Part shown: piece after piece, positions 44,253 through 53,618 of the stretch | Position numbering within the stretch: the first letter of the stretch is position 1 | Layout of the letters: every line of letters begins with the position of its first letter | Source of the DNA: Pseudomonas sp. UBA5706 | Lineage (GTDB): Bacteria; Pseudomonadota; Gammaproteobacteria; Pseudomonadales; Pseudomonadaceae | Assembly: GCF_002419965.1 (NCBI RefSeq) | Contig: NZ_DIHC01000034.1 | Span: 1-64,000 of the forward strand | DNA length: 64,000 nt | Reading direction: 5' to 3' | Notes under the pieces: model-generated | Database searches by the model: none | What the model was told of the DNA's origin: nothing | Seen by the model: the letters and a program-made list of their open reading frames with translations, nothing else | Translations under genes and position numbers: made by a program

Positions 44253-46876
44253 GACTTCGCCTTAGGTTTACGCGCCCCGCCGCTCTTGGCAGCCGGGGCC
44301 GAGTCCGATTTTGACGAACCCTTACGGTGCTTACTCGGTTTCCCTGCTGTACCAGCCGTTGGAGCGGAATCACTCCGTGCCGGCTTTCCCGACGAAGCCT
44401 TGCCACCACCCTTCGCTTCTGCCAAAAGCGCCTTCTTCATCTCGCGGCTTTTACGCACTTCGGCGTTTTTCGCTACGGCATCGCTCGGACGATAGGCCTC
44501 GACGACCGGCTCTTTGCTGGCACTGCGACGGCTTGGCCGGGAGGCACTGGCTTTCTCTTTCTCTTTCTCCACCGGTGCAGCAGGCTCTGCAGCCTTGCGC
44601 TTGCGGCCAATCGGCGCGCTGGTGGTTTTTTCCGACATTTCGAAGTCGATCTTGCGCTCGTCGAGGTCGACGCGCATGACCCGTACATCAACGGTGTCGC
44701 CCAAGCGGAAGCTACGACCTGTGCGCTCACCGGCCAAGCGATGATGAACCGGATCGAAGTGATAGTAGTCGCCCGGCAACGCGGTAACGTGCACCAACCC
44801 CTCAACGTAGATGTCAGTCAACTCAACGAACAGACCGAACCCCGTCACAGCCGTGATGACACCCGGGAACGACTCACCCACGCGGTCCTTCATGAACTCG
44901 CACTTGAGCCAGTTCACTACGTCGCGCGTCGCCTCGTCGGCACGCCGTTCGCTCATCGAGCATTGCTCGCCCAATTGCTCCAGTCCGGCTTCGTCGTACG
45001 GATAGATGCGCGCTTTTGCAATAGTCGGCGCACCGGCCCGGCGAACGTGCGGGGTCTCCTGCTTGGAGCGGATGACGCTGCGAATCGCGCGGTGCGTCAG
45101 CAGGTCCGGGTAACGCCGGATCGGCGAGGTGAAGTGCGTGTACGCCTCGTAATTCAGACCGAAGTGGCCGTTGTTGTCCGAGCTGTAAACCGCCTGGCTT
45201 AGCGAGCGTAGCATCACGGTCTGGATCAGGTGGTAATCCGGGCGATCCTTGATGGTCTCCAGCAGCGCCTGGTAATCCTTCGGCGACGGGCCGTCTTTAC
45301 CCTTGTGCAGGGAAAGACCCAGCTCGCCGAGGAAAGCGCGCAGTTTTTCCAGGCGCTCGGGCGGCGGGCCATCGTGGACGCGATACAGGGCCGGAATTTC
45401 GTGCTTCTTGAGGAATTCAGCAGTGGCCACGTTGGCCGCCAGCATGCATTCCTCGATCAGCTTGTGAGCATCATTACGGGTGGTAGGACGGATTTCCGCA
45501 ATCTTGCGCTCGGTGCCGAAAATGATCCGGGTTTCCTGGGTTTCGAAATCGATCGCGCCACGCGTGTGTCGGGCGGCCAAAAGTACCTTGTACAGCGCAT
45601 AAAGCTGTTTCAGGTCCGGCACGACTTCGCTGTACTCGCCACGAAGCTGCCGAGCTTCGGTGGTTTTCGGGTGCTCAAGGATCGAGCTGACCTTGTTATA
45701 GGTGAGGCGCGCGTGGGAGTGGATCACCGCTTCGTAAAACACGTAGTCGGTCATCTCGCCGGATTTGGAGATGGTCATCTCGCAAACCATTGCCAGACGG
45801 TCTACCAGTGGATTCAGCGAGCACAGGCCGTTGGACAGCTGCTCCGGCAGCATCGGCACCACACGCTCTGGGAAATACACCGAATTGCCGCGCACCTGGG
45901 ATTCGGCGTCTAGCGCAGAACCGATCTTCACGTAGCTGGAGACGTCGGCAATGGCCACGTAAAGCTTCCAGCCGCCGGAGAACAGGCGTAGCTTGCCGGG
46001 CTTGGCTTCGCAATAGACCGCATCGTCGAAGTCGCGGGCGTCTTCGCCGTCGATCGTCACGAATGGCAGATGGCGCAGGTCGACGCGGTGTTCCTTGTCT
46101 TTCTCCTCGACTTGCGGCTTGAGCTTGGCGGCTTCCTTGAGTACGGCTTCAGGCCAGACGTGAGGGATGTCATAGGTCCGCAGCGCGACATCGATTTCCA
46201 TGCCTGGCGCCATGTAGTTGCCCACGACTTCGACCACGTCGCCCTGCGGCTGGAAGCGCGGCGTTGGCCAGTGGGTGATCTTCACTTCAACGAACTGACC
46301 CACCCTGGCGTCGGCATTGCGGCCGGGCGTGACCAGCACTTCCTGCTGGATCTTTGGGTTATCAGGCACGACGAAACCGATGCCGCTCTCTTCGAAATAG
46401 CGACCCACAACGGTTTCATGCGCGCGGGAAATGACTTCCACGATCACGCCTTCGCGACGGCCGCGGCGATCCAGGCCAGAGACTCGTGCCAGCGCACGGT
46501 CGCCGTCAAACACCAGACGCATCTGCGCCGGACTCATGAACAGGTCATCGGAGCCATCATCGGGAACCAGGAAGCCGAAGCCGTCTCGATGACCGCTGAT
46601 GCGACCCAGAATCAGATCCAGCTTGTCCACCGGCGCGTAGGTTCCGCGGCGGGTATAGATCAATTGCGCATCGCGCTCCATAGCACGGAGACGGCGGCGC
46701 AGTGCCTCGATCTGGTCTTCAGTCGTAAGACCAAATTCTTCCACCAGTTGCTCACGGGCAGCGGGCGATCCGCGCTCGGAGAGGTGTGCCAGAATCAGCT
46801 CACGGCTAGGGATGGGGTTTTCGTATTTTTCCGCTTCACGAGCGGCCTCGGGATCGAGGGACTGCCAATCGGCCAT
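44249..46876 (-). CDS. rnr: Ribonuclease R
   Basis: An 875-residue 3'-5' exoribonuclease that degrades structured RNA. It has an N-terminal helix-turn-helix and cold-shock-type domains, an RNB catalytic domain with the Asp cluster I-D-G-E-D-A-R-D-F-D-D-A-V (about residues 273-285), an S1 domain (F-P-G-V-I-T-A-V-T-G-F-G-L-F-V) and a long Lys/Ser/Ala-rich basic tail from about 745 to the end. rnr is upstream of rlmB as in E. coli. The start follows a GGTGA site. Confidence 0.96.
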   Translation of the reverse strand: MADWQSLDPEAAREAEKYENPIPSRELILAHLSERGSPAAREQLVEEFGLTTEDQIEALRRRLRAMERDAQLIYTRRGTYAPVDKLDLILGRISGHRDGFGFLVPDDGSDDLFMSPAQMRLVFDGDRALARVSGLDRRGRREGVIVEVISRAHETVVGRYFEESGIGFVVPDNPKIQQEVLVTPGRNADARVGQFVEVKITHWPTPRFQPQGDVVEVVGNYMAPGMEIDVALRTYDIPHVWPEAVLKEAAKLKPQVEEKDKEHRVDLRHLPFVTIDGEDARDFDDAVYCEAKPGKLRLFSGGWKLYVAIADVSSYVKIGSALDAESQVRGNSVYFPERVVPMLPEQLSNGLCSLNPLVDRLAMVCEMTISKSGEMTDYVFYEAVIHSHARLTYNKVSSILEHPKTTEARQLRGEYSEVVPDLKQLYALYKVLLAARHTRGAIDFETQETRIIFGTERKIAEIRPTTRNDAHKLIEECMLAANVATAEFLKKHEIPALYRVHDGPPPERLEKLRAFLGELGLSLHKGKDGPSPKDYQALLETIKDRPDYHLIQTVMLRSLSQAVYSSDNNGHFGLNYEAYTHFTSPIRRYPDLLTHRAIRSVIRSKQETPHVRRAGAPTIAKARIYPYDEAGLEQLGEQCSMSERRADEATRDVVNWLKCEFMKDRVGESFPGVITAVTGFGLFVELTDIYVEGLVHVTALPGDYYHFDPVHHRLAGERTGRSFRLGDTVDVRVMRVDLDERKIDFEMSEKTTSAPIGRKRKAAEPAAPVEKEKEKASASRPSRRSASKEPVVEAYRPSDAVAKNAEVRKSREMKKALLAEAKGGGKASSGKPARSDSAPTAGTAGKPSKHRKGSSKSDSAPAAKSGGARKPKAKS

Positions 46877-47089
46877 TAGAATGAGTTCACCTTATCTGTA
46901 TGTAATTAGTTTGGCATATACCAGATTGAAACGCGAAGACAGCGTTTGCTGAGACTTTTCGCTATTTCAAAAAAATTTCACCGCAGGGGTTTACAGCCCC
47001 GATTCTCGTCCGTAAGATGCGCCCCACAACGACGGCACTGCCAAGTTGTAGTTGAAATCAAACGAAATATCGAGCGAAATCAACGCATT

Positions 47090-47176
47090 GCCCAGATGGT
47101 GAAATTGGTAGACACGCCAGCTTCAGGTGCTGGTGACCTTACGGTCGTGGAAGTTCGAGTCTTCTTCTGGGCACCA
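47090..47176 (+). tRNA. tRNA-Leu (anticodon CAG), copy 1
   Basis: An 87-base tRNA with encoded CCA. Acceptor stem GCCCAGA/TCTGGGC, D loop AAATTGGTAGACA, anticodon stem CCAGC/GCTGG with loop TTCAGGT, long variable arm TGACCTTACGGTCG (class II, as leucine tRNAs) and T-loop GTTCGAGTC. The anticodon CAG reads CTG codons, the main Leu codon of this genome type. A near-identical second copy follows at 47389. Confidence 0.97.
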
Positions 47177-47185
47177 ATTCAAACG

Positions 47186-47209
47186 AAACCGAGCCAAGTG
47201 CTCGGTTTT
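47186..47209 (+). terminator. Terminator after tRNA-Leu copy 1
   Basis: AAACCGAGC/GCTCGGTTT hairpin (47186-47194 and 47200-47208) followed by a T and further pyrimidines. Confidence 0.8.
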
Positions 47210-47388
47210 GTGCTTTCTGAGCCTTGAAAATTCCGTCTTATAAAGCAGTTTTGAGCGTAGATCAGTTCCTCGCCGCTGTCTTGCTGCGCCCTGCGCCCGA
47301 TCCCGGCCCCGCCTGATTGTCACTCCTCCCCGATATTTCTCAAAATCTTGTTGCAATGAGATGAAAAATCTAATTAAATCAGCGCCAT

Positions 47389-47475
47389 GCCCAGGTGGTG
47401 AAATTGGTAGACACGCCAGCTTCAGGTGCTGGTGACCTTACGGTCGTGGAAGTTCGAGTCTTCTCCTGGGCACCA
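47389..47475 (+). tRNA. tRNA-Leu (anticodon CAG), copy 2
   Basis: An 87-base tRNA identical to the copy at 47090 except for one acceptor-stem pair: the A-T pair of copy 1 (GCCCAGA/TCTGGGC) is G-C here (GCCCAGG/CCTGGGC). All other bases, including anticodon CAG and encoded CCA, are the same. The 212-base spacer is not a duplicate of the region upstream of copy 1. Confidence 0.97.
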
Positions 47476-47480
47476 AACAA

Positions 47481-47509
47481 ACAAAACCGAGCCATGCGCT
47501 CGGTTTTGT
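47481..47509 (+). terminator. Terminator after tRNA-Leu copy 2
   Basis: ACAAAACCGAGC/GCTCGGTTTTGT, a twelve-base perfect stem with a five-base loop. Confidence 0.8.
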
Positions 47510-47709
47510 GCTTTCTGGGGGTTGACAGGGTCCGGCGATAAATGTGGACCAATGCGAGCCATCACTGGCAGCCGCTCCGCATGGCTGGAACACATGGCGC
47601 GCACGCCCATACGAAATGGCGCAGTCCCACACCAGGCTGAACTGCGCCTCGCGCGCTTGCGCTACCCCCCCTGCATGATCTCCTGATCAAGAGGACATCG
47701 AATCGGGCA

Positions 47710-48006
47710 CTAGCCCACCTTGAAAGTACTTTTATCAGACGGATACCAAAGCTTGTCGCGATAAACCCAGTAATTAACAACCAAACTTCCCCCAACCAAT
47801 GGCGAATAATCAGGGACCGGCAGCTTAGCAGTGACGGATTGTGCCCGCAGGTCGGAAGAGTCGACTTTAAAGTCCGCGTCATCATAGTCAACGGTCGTTG
47901 CATTGTCCTTGATCCCCCGCCTGATGATTTTCACCGTCTCATCCAACGCCATTCCGGGATATTCAAGAGTAAACGTGACACCACTCGCGTCATTATTATT
48001 CTCGAA
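47710..48006 (-). pseudogene. C-terminal fragment of a larger, unrecognised protein
   Basis: The reading frame is open from 48006 (just after an in-frame stop) to 47710, coding for a C-terminal piece containing F-T-L-E-Y-P-G-M-A-L-D-E-T-V and ending S-T-F-K-V-G. The text before the internal Met (47952) is in the same frame and looks like protein but has no start codon. The YPGMA-x-x-D-x-V pattern recalls repeats in large Pseudomonas surface or toxin-like proteins, from memory. I read it as the decayed end of such a gene; an 80-residue protein starting at 47952 is the alternative. Confidence 0.45.
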
Positions 48007-48131
48007 TTAGTTGAACTCAAGCGTATTCTTTTGAGCCTCTGAGAGTTGAGACGCTGCTAAATCAAGCCCTCAGCCTTTGCAGTCACTTAATAGCTGATTT
48101 TGGCCATTCTTCCTCGAAGCGCCTTCAACTT
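48007..48131. other. Short non-coding gap within the decayed locus
   Basis: Bases between the two decayed fragments. AT-rich, with stops in all frames; no feature seen. Confidence 0.4.
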
Positions 48132-48456
48132 TTAGGTAGATCCAATCAACTGGGTGACGTCCTGCGCCATCAACTCAGCCTGCCAATAAATGGTCGGATC
48201 ACGCCCGGTCGCCTCGAGGAATACTAACCGCAAATGATCACCCAGATTAAAACTGAAATAACCAACGCTTTGCTCCGATTGCAAAAAGGAACGGAAGGAC
48301 CATGTCTCCTCTGTATGCCAAATCTTTAGTAGTTGCTTGTTCCGGAATCGGCAATCGATAGGCCCGCACAATATATTGCACGTTCTTCGTTTTGTCCTTT
48401 ATCGTTGGCACCCAGGGCTTTGTAGGATACTTATAGAACACTGGGGTGTTTGCCAT
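48132..48456 (-). pseudogene. Frameshifted hypothetical gene
   Basis: A start at 48456 (MANTPVFYKYPTKPWVPTIK) runs in one frame to about 48325 (…EQATTKDLA), then the protein-like sequence continues in another frame as …WHTEETWSFRSFLQSEQSVG to the stop at 48132. The join lies at about 48317-48327, where one base too many, or two too few, breaks the frame. Read through, the product would be about 107 residues without signal peptide. I recognise no family. It sits next to the fragment at 47710; together they look like remnants of a locus inserted beside the tRNA genes. Confidence 0.6.
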
Positions 48457-48703
48457 TTTTTCGCCCTCGATTCTGACCAGGCAGGCGTGCGCACACCGGG
48501 TCAGAAAGTGCCAATATCCTTTCAGCAACTTCAAGCACAACGTAACAATACGGCAGGCTAACTTGCATTCCAGAACAGATGATGAAGAATGATAGCCGAG
48601 GAGGAGAATTATCGGACGCATCGACATCACCGTTGCTAATGCCACAATTAAGTAAATATCGCGATATACAGGGCCGGCTTTATATCGATCCCCTCAACTA
48701 GCG
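48457..48703. other. AT-rich gap before the chemoreceptor gene
   Basis: The 247 bases between the frameshifted gene and the end of the chemoreceptor gene hold no clear ORF. They include the palindromic TATCGCGATA at 48657-48666. Presumably this is remnant DNA of the decayed locus. Confidence 0.35.
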
Positions 48704-50638
48704 TCACGCCTTAAACTGCCCCAGGCTCGCCTTTAATTGCGCCGCCAATCGGTCCAGGGTCTTGCCGCTGGCCATTGTCTCGACAACCGCCCGAGCCGCT
48801 TTTTCCGCTTGGTCATGAATCACTTCTACCCGACCTCTCACGGCCTGCGCACCTTGGGCCTGAAGTTCAGCCGCGCGGGTCGCCAGGCCAATGGCGGCAT
48901 GCACCTGCTCGACCGACGCTTGGACGCTTTTCTGCAGACGCGCACTGTCACGCAACACTTCAAGCCCTTCCTTCGCCTGACGCCCAGCCAGGCCTATGGT
49001 AGCCACAGCTTCCTTGGCGCCCGATTGCAACTTAGAGATGTGTGCCTGTATGTCGCCGGTCGAGCTCTGAGTCTTGCTGGCTAACGCCCGAACTTCGTCC
49101 GCCACCACAGCAAAACCTCGCCCGGTCTCGCCTGCACGCGCCGCCTCGATTGCAGCATTCAGCGCTAGCAAGTTGGTTTGCTCAGCAATGCCGTGAATGA
49201 CTTCCAGCACCACCTCGATCTGCTCGCTTTGTTGTGCAAGACGCTCGATAACCTGTGCACCGGTTTCGACTTGTCCAGCAAGCGCTTCGATCAAATTCCC
49301 AACCTGGGCGGAAGTACGCGTGGTCTCGTCAGTGGCTTGGCGAATATCCACCACTTGTTGCAGCGCTGCCTGCATTGCCTGACTCTCAGCCTGCGCCTCA
49401 TCAGCCATCCGTCCCAGCGCCTGAAGGCTTGCAGCCACTTCGTCGCGCTGCAATTGCGCAGTGGCATCGGCGCCGGCGTTGCGCCTGCTCATGGAGCCAA
49501 TTTCCACGCCTGTCTGCCGCGCGACATCCCCCGCCTCCCGAACAATAGGCTGCAACTTGTCGACAAAGCGGTTGACCGCTGACGCCATGTCGCCGATTTC
49601 GTCATGACTGTTGAGCATGACCCGCTTGGTCAGATCACCCTCGCCTGCCGCCAGATCGTCCAGCGCATGAATGAGTAACTGCAGGCGTAAAACGACGCGA
49701 CGCCCCAGCACCACCGCCAGCACCAGCAACACACCCAGCCCCACCAGTGCCAGACCGACACCGATTCTCCAGCGCAAGGCCTCGGCCGCCTCCCGAACCG
49801 TGGAGCTGGTGTTGGTCGTCATCGCCGATGCGGCTGTCTGTGCTACTTGCAGACGGGAACGCAGAGCCGCGGAGCTTTCCGTGGCCGCACCACCGAGACT
49901 GTCGGACACCAATTGTTCGCCATTGCCAATCAGCGCGGTGAAGCGCTTATCAAGGGCGGCCAGGTTGCTTTCGACCGCAGCCGTCGATACGCCCATCCGC
50001 ACTTTGCCGATCTCGACGCCATTTGGACTGATGGACGCTTCGACGTAGTAGACCGATGGATCTTTCTGCGCAGCACTGAGCACCTTGTCCATCGCCCGCT
50101 CGCCCTCCCCCTTGGCTAACAGCGCCTTTATCGACTCGTTATCACGGTTGAGGTATCGGGTCAGGTGCTCGCCTTGGGCGTCGTCATACACCACGAACAG
50201 CACGTTGGGATTGCGCTGGGCACGGCGTGCGAATTCGGAAAGGGTCGGAGTATCGCCATCCCACATCGCACGTGGAGCGACAGCGGCAAGCAGCTCCGCC
50301 ATGTCAGTGGCAGAGTCCTTTAGATCCGCTTCCAGCGTGGCACGCAGTTGCCTCTGTTCGTCTTTCAAACGGGTGGAAAGACCAGCACTCAAGCGCTGAC
50401 GGGTGTTTTGTGAAAGGCTGTCCAGGCTGGACGTTACGTCACGACTTGCGTGCTCCAATTCGCCTGACAAGTGTTGCGAATCTACACTCAGGCGCGCAGC
50501 AAGCTCCCCCTCAAGCGCAGTCACCGTGCTCCGGGTCAGGGCGACCGCTACGAGCACTTGCACCAAAAGAGCGATGCCCAGGGCAATGAATACGGGTCGC
50601 AGCAAGCGGCTGCGCAAAAGCGAAAGTATAGCTAACAC
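48704..50638 (-). CDS. Methyl-accepting chemotaxis protein
   Basis: A 644-residue chemoreceptor. TM1 is at about residues 13-35, followed by a periplasmic sensor domain of about 240 residues, largely helical, and TM2 at about 285-308. A HAMP segment (about 309-365) and a cytoplasmic signalling domain follow, with the hairpin tip I-A-E-Q-T-N-L-L-A-L-N-A-A-I-E-A-A-R-A-G-E and the G-R-G-F-A-V-V-A-D-E-V-R that binds CheA/CheW. The GTG at 50638 has AGGGAG six bases upstream; a GTG five codons earlier lacks a site. No C-terminal CheR pentapeptide is seen. The ligand is unknown. Confidence 0.9.
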   Translation of the reverse strand: MLAILSLLRSRLLRPVFIALGIALLVQVLVAVALTRSTVTALEGELAARLSVDSQHLSGELEHASRDVTSSLDSLSQNTRQRLSAGLSTRLKDEQRQLRATLEADLKDSATDMAELLAAVAPRAMWDGDTPTLSEFARRAQRNPNVLFVVYDDAQGEHLTRYLNRDNESIKALLAKGEGERAMDKVLSAAQKDPSVYYVEASISPNGVEIGKVRMGVSTAAVESNLAALDKRFTALIGNGEQLVSDSLGGAATESSAALRSRLQVAQTAASAMTTNTSSTVREAAEALRWRIGVGLALVGLGVLLVLAVVLGRRVVLRLQLLIHALDDLAAGEGDLTKRVMLNSHDEIGDMASAVNRFVDKLQPIVREAGDVARQTGVEIGSMSRRNAGADATAQLQRDEVAASLQALGRMADEAQAESQAMQAALQQVVDIRQATDETTRTSAQVGNLIEALAGQVETGAQVIERLAQQSEQIEVVLEVIHGIAEQTNLLALNAAIEAARAGETGRGFAVVADEVRALASKTQSSTGDIQAHISKLQSGAKEAVATIGLAGRQAKEGLEVLRDSARLQKSVQASVEQVHAAIGLATRAAELQAQGAQAVRGRVEVIHDQAEKAARAVVETMASGKTLDRLAAQLKASLGQFKA

Positions 50639-50746
50639 CGGAGACTCCCTCACAACAAAACGCCATCAAAATGATGTCATTTTTTATGACGTTATCTGCA
50701 GCAAAGCCCGTGCCGTTCTGTAATTGAGTTCAAGCGGGCAAAAGAA

Positions 50747-50766
50747 AGGGCCGCCTGGGCGACCCT
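50747..50766 (-). terminator. Intrinsic terminator of purA
   Basis: On the minus strand AGGGTCGCC/GGCGGCCCT (one mismatch) is followed by TTTCTTTTG, 20 bases after the purA stop. Confidence 0.75.
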
Positions 50767-50786
50767 GTTCTTTATTTCCACGACTA

Positions 50787-52079
50787 TCAGTCGAACGGAT
50801 GACGCAATACGATGGTTTCGTTGCGATCCGGGCCTGTCGAAATAATGTCGATCGGCGCGCCCACCAGTTCTTCCAGGCGTTTGATATACGCGCGAGCGTT
50901 GGCTGGCAGCTCTTCCAGGGTCTTTGCGCCCAAGGTCGATTCGCTCCAGCCTGGGACCTGCTCGTATACCGGCTCCAGGCCAATGTAGCTGTCAGCATCG
51001 GTCGGCGCATCGATTACCGCACCGTTTTCGTTTTTGTAACCTACGCAGATGTTAATGGTTTCCAGACCATCCAGAACGTCCAGCTTGGTCAAGCAGATGC
51101 CCGAAATGCTGTTGACGTCGATGGCGCGACGCAGGATGACCGCATCGAACCAGCCGCAACGACGAGCGCGACCGGTCGTTGCGCCGAACTCATGACCACG
51201 CTTGGCCAGGAATGCGCCGACATCGTCGAACAGTTCGGTAGGGAACGGACCCGACCCGACGCGAGTGGTATAGGCCTTGGTGATGCCGAGGATGTAATCC
51301 AGGAACATCGGGCCGACCCCCGACCCGGTGGCGATGCCGCCAGCGGTAGTGTTGGAACTGGTGACGTACGGGTAGGTACCGTGATCGATGTCCAGCAGCG
51401 AACCTTGCGCGCCTTCGAACATGATGTCCTTGCCAGCGCGACGCAGGGCGTGCAGTTCGGCGGTGACATCGAGCATCATCGGCTTGAGCAGCTCTGCGTA
51501 TTCCATGCACTCGTCGAGTGTTTTCTGGAAGTCGACCGCCGGCTCCTTGTAATAATTGACCAGCACGAAGTTGTGATAATCCAGCAGCTCACCCAGCTTG
51601 GCGGCGAAACGCTCACGATGGAACAGATCACCAATACGCAGGCCGCGACGCGCGACCTTGTCTTCGTATGCCGGGCCGATGCCACGACCGGTGGTGCCGA
51701 TCTTGTGCTCGCCACGGGCTTTCTCACGCGCCTGATCCAGCGCCACGTGGTAGGACAGGATCAGAGGGCAGGACGGGCTGATGCGCAGACGCTCGCGCAC
51801 AGGAATGCCCTTATCTTCCAGCTTGGTGATTTCGCGCATTAGAGCGTCAGGCGCTACGACCACACCATTGCCGATCAGGCACTGCACGCCTTCGCGCAGT
51901 ACACCGGACGGAATCAGGTGCAGAACGGTTTTTTCGCCATCGATCACCAGGGTGTGACCGGCGTTGTGGCCGCCTTGATAGCGTACTACCGCGGTAGCAT
52001 GTTCGGTCAGCAGATCAACGATCTTGCCTTTGCCCTCATCACCCCATTGGGTGCCCAGGACTACGACATTCTTACCCAT
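50787..52079 (-). CDS. purA: Adenylosuccinate synthetase
   Basis: A 430-residue enzyme that makes adenylosuccinate from IMP, aspartate and GTP, the first step from IMP to AMP. The P-loop variant G-D-E-G-K-G-K is at residues 13-19; His41 in G-G-H-N-A-G-H-T and the G-T-T-G-R-G-I-G-P-A-Y motif complete the active site. The ATG at 52079 starts MGKNVVVLGTQWGDEGKG as in homologues; a start five codons earlier is less likely. It follows hisZ with a gap of 54 bases, the usual Pseudomonas order. Confidence 0.97.
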   Translation of the reverse strand: MGKNVVVLGTQWGDEGKGKIVDLLTEHATAVVRYQGGHNAGHTLVIDGEKTVLHLIPSGVLREGVQCLIGNGVVVAPDALMREITKLEDKGIPVRERLRISPSCPLILSYHVALDQAREKARGEHKIGTTGRGIGPAYEDKVARRGLRIGDLFHRERFAAKLGELLDYHNFVLVNYYKEPAVDFQKTLDECMEYAELLKPMMLDVTAELHALRRAGKDIMFEGAQGSLLDIDHGTYPYVTSSNTTAGGIATGSGVGPMFLDYILGITKAYTTRVGSGPFPTELFDDVGAFLAKRGHEFGATTGRARRCGWFDAVILRRAIDVNSISGICLTKLDVLDGLETINICVGYKNENGAVIDAPTDADSYIGLEPVYEQVPGWSESTLGAKTLEELPANARAYIKRLEELVGAPIDIISTGPDRNETIVLRHPFD

Positions 52080-52133
52080 AACACTTGTCCTCATTCGCGC
52101 AAACTTGGTGCCGGCGGCAGCCGACTGGAAAAC

Positions 52134-53321
52134 TCAAGAGGCCAGCGGCATTACCTGCCAGAACTCGCCATGCTGAATCAATTGCCGATCACAGTCGGCT
52201 TCTTTCGCGGCCCCGGCCGATTGGCCGGGCAACGCTTGAACCACGCGCTGACCTTCGCTGCGTAGCTGACAAACCTTCTGCCAGAGTGCCGCGTCGGTGC
52301 TGTCAGGCATCCAGATACCGCCCGATGGTAGCTTGATCCGTGCCTGCCCCAGCGTGACCAGGGTTTTTAAATCGGTGGAGAAACCGGTTGCCGGACGCGC
52401 GCGACCGAAGTCGGCACCGATATCATCGTAACGACCACCCTGGGCGATCGACTGGCCGACGCCCGGCACGAACACCGCGAATACCACCCCGGTATGGTAG
52501 TGATAGCCCCGAAGCTCACCGAGGTCGAAGTACAGCGGCAACTCAGGGAAACGAGCCGACAGACGCTCAGCGATTTCCAGCAAATCATCCAGCGCTTCTA
52601 TCACCGGCGTCGGCGCCCTGGCCAGACGTTCGCGGGCAGCGGCGAGCACCTCGCGACCGCCACACAGATCGACCAGCGCGCGCAGCATGGCAGCCAGGTC
52701 CGCTGGCAGGTTCGCCGTCAGCGCAATGACTTCATCGATCGCTTTGCGCTGCAGGGCATCGAACAGTTGTTGCTCGACCTCACCGGACAACCCGGCCGCA
52801 CGGGCCAAGCCCCGGTAAATGCCGACATGACCGAGGTCCATATGTACGTCGGGCACATCCGCCAGTTGCAGCATAGCCAGCATCAGGCTGATGACTTCGA
52901 CATCGCTGCTCGGGCTGGCATCCCCGTACAACTCGGCACCCAGTTGAATCGGGCTGCGCGAGGACGACAATGCACGAGGCTGTGCGTGCAGTACGCTGCC
53001 GGCATAGCACAGACGGCTCGGCCCTTCGCGGCGCAGGGTGTGAGCATCGATGCGGGCAACTTGCGGGGTAATGTCCGCGCGAAAGCCCATCTGCCGACCC
53101 GACTGCGGGTCGATGACTTTAAAGGTACGCAGATCCAGATCCTGGCCGGCTCCCGTAAGCAGTGATTCAAGGTATTCGATGTGCGGGGTAACGACGAACT
53201 CGTAGCCCCAGCTCTGAAACAGATCCAACACCTGACGACGCGCCACTTCTATGCGCGCAGCTTCCGGCGGCAGTACTTCCTCGATGCCATCCGGCAGCAG
53301 CCAGCGGTCAACCGTTGCCAT
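52134..53321 (-). CDS. hisZ: ATP phosphoribosyltransferase regulatory subunit HisZ
   Basis: A 395-residue class II HisRS-like protein that lacks tRNA-charging function and instead activates short-form HisG in histidine synthesis. Motif 2-like R-A-D-I-T-P-Q-V-A-R-I-D-A-H and the C-terminal G-G-R-Y-D-D-I-G are present, but the HisRS anticodon domain is missing, which defines HisZ. No hisG is nearby in the window. Placed between the hflKC and purA genes as in other pseudomonads. Confidence 0.94.
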   Translation of the reverse strand: MATVDRWLLPDGIEEVLPPEAARIEVARRQVLDLFQSWGYEFVVTPHIEYLESLLTGAGQDLDLRTFKVIDPQSGRQMGFRADITPQVARIDAHTLRREGPSRLCYAGSVLHAQPRALSSSRSPIQLGAELYGDASPSSDVEVISLMLAMLQLADVPDVHMDLGHVGIYRGLARAAGLSGEVEQQLFDALQRKAIDEVIALTANLPADLAAMLRALVDLCGGREVLAAARERLARAPTPVIEALDDLLEIAERLSARFPELPLYFDLGELRGYHYHTGVVFAVFVPGVGQSIAQGGRYDDIGADFGRARPATGFSTDLKTLVTLGQARIKLPSGGIWMPDSTDAALWQKVCQLRSEGQRVVQALPGQSAGAAKEADCDRQLIQHGEFWQVMPLAS

Positions 53322-53516
53322 TACGCCTTTCCCCTATCATCCGGGCGGCCAACCCTTGGGCAAGCCTTGAGTGAAGCAGACAGCGTTCAACCCAGCGAAC
53401 GTGCCGGGGACGCTTCATCCCCGAACAAACTGCGCTGCAGTTTTGCGAACACTGTCCTCGAAAAAACTGCCGCGCACGAAATACGCCACGGCCAATCAAT
53501 CGTGTAGACGCAAAAA

Positions 53517-53535
53517 AGCCGGGAATTTCCCGGCT
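53517..53535 (-). terminator. Intrinsic terminator after hflC
   Basis: AGCCGGGA/TCCCGGCT (53517-53524 and 53528-53535), followed on the minus strand by TTTTTT. It lies 84 bases after the hflC stop and should end the miaA-hfq-hflXKC transcript before hisZ. Confidence 0.85.
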
Positions 53536-53618
53536 GCCGCATCATACACACGTTTTGCCATACGATCACCCCGCCAGGCAGTTTTGCCGCCCGGCGGGAT
53601 CATCGACCACGGTACACG

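Noticed and set aside
47090..48703. Complete genomic island with direct-repeat att sites
   Set aside because: The duplicated tRNA sequence is a full functional gene, no integrase is seen and no third copy of the tRNA 3' end was found on reading.
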